Assembly: GCA_009792885.1 (NCBI GenBank)
Contig: WMCF01000025.1
Location: 5,587,227-5,651,226, forward strand
Direction: 5' to 3'
DNA: 64,000 nt
Origin: Eremophila alpestris peregrina
Taxonomy: Eukaryota; Chordata; Aves; Passeriformes; Alaudidae
Below are positions 61,262 through 64,000 of this stretch, one piece after another. How positions within the stretch are numbered: position 1 is the first letter of the stretch; the number at the start of each line of letters is the position of its first letter. The translations under genes were made by a program, and so were the position numbers. The notes beneath the pieces are model-generated. The model saw only the letters and a program-made list of their open reading frames with translations. It had not been told where the DNA came from and searched no databases.

Positions 61262-63877
61262 GAATTTCTTTTTTCATGTAAAAAAAAAAAGTTAAAGGTT
61301 GCTGTTTCTTTTATTACACAGATTAAAATGACTAGTAAACTCAATCAGTACTGGTACTTCATTTGACTGTGGAAGATCATGAAATCTAATTTACCATAAT
61401 ATATCTGTAGAAATACATAAAATTAAAGATAATACCAGCTTTGAACTGTTACATTTGCTTGAAAACTTTAGATGGCGGTTGGTACCACGAATGTTAAAAA
61501 CAGTTATTCCACAGAAGTTCCTTGCCTCAGGCTTTCCCCTCATTTTTCTCTTATCTTTTCTTGCCTCCTTGTACCTTCTTCTCCCAAAAATCTGTGTATT
61601 TCTCACCACTAAATTTTCATGAGTCCCACTTTTCTTGAGTACAAGGAAAAAAAATCTTTTCTTCCTTTTAAGCTTTGCCTTTTCTAATTTTCCTTTACAG
61701 AGAGAACAGTTTTAACTCTTAGTTTTGTGAAAGATTATGTAAAAGTATTTTTCATTAAAATAAATTATTTTGCTTTACTGAAAGTTTTGTTCCCATGAAA
61801 TCACACTTCTTCTGTGGCTTAAAAGTATTCAAGAATGAGCAGCAATAAACTGCAAATCATGACAATCATGTTAAGATTAGGCCTTTTTTTCCCCCATATT
61901 TAATAAAAAAATAGATGAATAAAATATGTGCTAGTTTTGATATCTTCATTTTCTTCTGGTGGAACAACTAGGATTTACATGAAACAAGGTTCCAAACTGC
62001 AGATATCTATAAATCAAGCAACTTCTGTTTTTTTTAACCTGGTTCATTGCTTTCTCATATTTTTACCCTTGTCTCTCATTAAACAATTTTTTCCTGACTC
62101 ATTTACAAGGCAGGTTTTTATATCTAATCTTTGTAGTGATCTACTTCTGCTAAAAGCTCTAGAGTGATAGACAGGGAACAGATTCCTCTTATTCAATGCA
62201 GAGCATGTTCAAAGTGTGAGACACAAGTCCAAATGCAAGTTTGCAAAACCATGCCAGTGATACCATCTCCTTCTGTGGCTTATTTAGTGTCAGTCCACCA
62301 TGGTTCCTTAGTGACAGCTCACTCTTTATCACCTCAGCCAAACCCACAGACATAGGGATAGATGAATGACTGTTCTTTGTGCAGTACCTGTAGCCATGGT
62401 TAAGAATAATCCTCATCAACTTTTGAAATATCTCAGACAAAATGACCACGGCAAAATGGCAGAATATCCCAGGCCACGTGTCCAAGAATTTGTTAACACC
62501 ACCATTCCAGTACTTCCGCTATACAACTCTTATTCTATATTATATGCTTATTAATTTTCCACACTTTTTTCCCTACTCTTATTTTTGGATGATAGAAAGA
62601 AAGAGAACTTACTTGGCCTGAGTGCCCGGAAGTAATTAATTTGAAAAAAAAAAAAATACCTGCCTACTCTTTCAAATGAAAAAAAAAATGTCACACACAA
62701 GACAATTTGATGTGTTTTGCAGTACACACATCATTAACTCAACTACCTTTTTATTTTTCATTTCAGAATTTTTCCTCTCAAAAAAAATCACTATTAGGCA
62801 AGAAAGTAAATTCCTCTCTGCTGCCATCAAAGAATGCTGCAAAATTTCACTCAGAAATCCACAATTGTCTTTTTATTCCCTCACCAAAGTCTTCTGAGAT
62901 TCCAGATGAACAGCTTTCCCTTCAAGCTCCCACAAAGAAATGGATAGCTGAAATAAAATGTTCATTCAGCCAGAAACAGAAATATTTATTTTTGGAAATG
63001 AAAATTTGTGCAGTCTGTCTTTGTGTGTTTCTTTTAGTTTCGTAAAACATAACTCTGTAAAACACTTTCAACAGGCATAAACTATGGAATGCAACAAATC
63101 AAGAGTATAATAGTGGTCTCACAGCTTGAACATGGAAAATTATGTTGTCCAGATAATGTAAATAGATTGAAAATAGCGCCAGACAAGGAAGATTGCCATG
63201 GAATAGTAGTTATATAATTTTGAAGGGCAGAGATGTATCATTTCTGCTAGAGGCAAGAACCTGAAAGTGATTTATCAATACCAAAGAACTCCTATGAAAG
63301 ATTGTTATTTCTTCCCTCCATCAAAAAGGTAGTTGAAACAGTTGTCACTGAACTGCTAATGATTTGCCCTGCAGAGACATGTCAGAATGGGGTTTGGTCT
63401 TTATATCTCCACTCCAAAATATATTAGATTTTAATTGCTTATGAGGAAAGTTCTATGGGTAAAACTGAAGAGGCCCTTGCTACATTTTCCTACTTTCTTA
63501 CTCAATCTTTCTTACTCTTACAAGTTTTATGTAGCATCTAAACCTATACTTAAACTCTTCTAATACCAAGAAATTACCATTTCAATAATACCAAAATGAA
63601 ACTTTTTTTTCTGGTGTTTTATTGTTAAAATCACTCAAATTATTATATTCTCACCCGTTTCCCCAGCACACACACACACATGGAAAACTTATTCAGTGTG
63701 TCTCTCTTTGATTGATCAGCTATTCACAATTATGTGATTTCCTCAGATTGAATGGGACTATTTGCATTTATTAAATAATTTAAAATCTTCCAATTACTAA
63801 TCTAGCATAGGTAAGAGAAATCAGTTGATTTAAAACAGAGCAATAATACGGATTTTTATAAGGAATATGTGACGTAT
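61262..63877. other. about 2.6 kb AT-rich sequence, no gene recognised
   Basis: An A11 run follows the CR1 closely (near 61280). A 112-codon + frame (62707-63045) overlaps a 73-codon frame and shows no domain. A (CA)n microsatellite is at 63667-63680. Confidence 0.5.
63667..63680. repeat. (CA)n microsatellite
   Basis: Seven CA-type units within GCACACACACACACATGG. Confidence 0.9.
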
Positions 63878-64000
63878 TGTCATGGCTGAACCCCAGCTAG
63901 TAAATAAGTACCACACAACCTCTTGTTCACTCCTCTACCAGTGGGACCGAGGAGAGAATCAAAAGGGAAAAAGCCAGAAAACTCATGGGTTTGAGATAAA
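63878..64000 (-). mobile_element. LTR 3' end, ERVL-like, cut by window edge
   Basis: Starts TGTCATGGCTGAACCCC and runs to the window end with ACTCATGGGTTTGAGATAAA. Its reverse complement aligns with the last 110 bases of the + strand LTR at 13327-13887 (TTTATCTCAA at 13778, through CATGACA at 13887), so this is the 3' end of a minus-strand member of that family; the remainder lies to the right of this window. Bases CGTAT at 63873-63877 are the expected left copy of a 5-bp target duplication and can be tested against the neighbouring sequence. Confidence 0.85.

Noticed and set aside
1..64000. CRISPR arrays, bacterial operons, tRNA or rRNA genes
   Set aside because: No regularly spaced direct repeats with unique spacers, no cloverleaf or rRNA motifs, and the sequence is plainly of vertebrate type.

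Overview
The window looks like bird nuclear DNA: AT-rich, without operons or long reading frames, and littered with CR1 (chicken repeat 1) LINE fragments and long terminal repeats (LTRs) of endogenous retroviruses. CR1 pieces with the characteristic ATTCTGTG-type 3' octamer ends, plus LTR families with TGTC...GACA ends, point to an avian genome. The LTR types suggest a passerine, but that finer placement rests on remembered family consensus sequences, not on a search. I find no convincing host protein-coding exon, tRNA, rRNA or CRISPR array, so this is probably a gene desert or the inside of a very large intron.

Layout. 0-21 kb: AT-rich unique sequence with small CR1 relics (921, 2218, 7731, 13991, 17712, 18708, 20562) and one ERVL-like LTR at 13327-13887. 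21-29 kb: two solo LTRs of one family in divergent orientation (21307-22926 minus, 27305-28673 plus), each flanked by a perfect 5-bp target-site duplication and each carrying a G/C-homopolymer, CpG-rich core. 31.9-35.5 kb: a class II-like LTR (31938-32536), then an unclassified repeat at about 33000-35450 that is split by a nested LTR (33995-34747, duplication CAGTG). 36.6-37.9 kb: decayed CR1 endonuclease region. 42.9-46.0 kb: an LTR-like segment with internal repeats and a second member of the 31938 family (45381-46006, duplication GAGACC). 46-60 kb: mostly unique AT-rich DNA, with one stretch (46840-47290) rich in homeodomain-type motifs that could be a conserved enhancer. 60.3-61.3 kb: the best preserved CR1, from the reverse transcriptase core to the 3' terminus. 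The last 123 bases are the 3' end of a minus-strand LTR of the 13327 family.

No genes act together here. The story is a history of retrotransposition: old CR1 fragments whose catalytic motifs have decayed, overlaid by solo LTRs that still show target duplications, including one clear nested insertion. Apparent reading frames of 100-180 codons at 22.3-22.8 kb and 27.3-27.85 kb come from G/C-rich LTR sequence and are not genes. No gag, pol or env coding region was seen.
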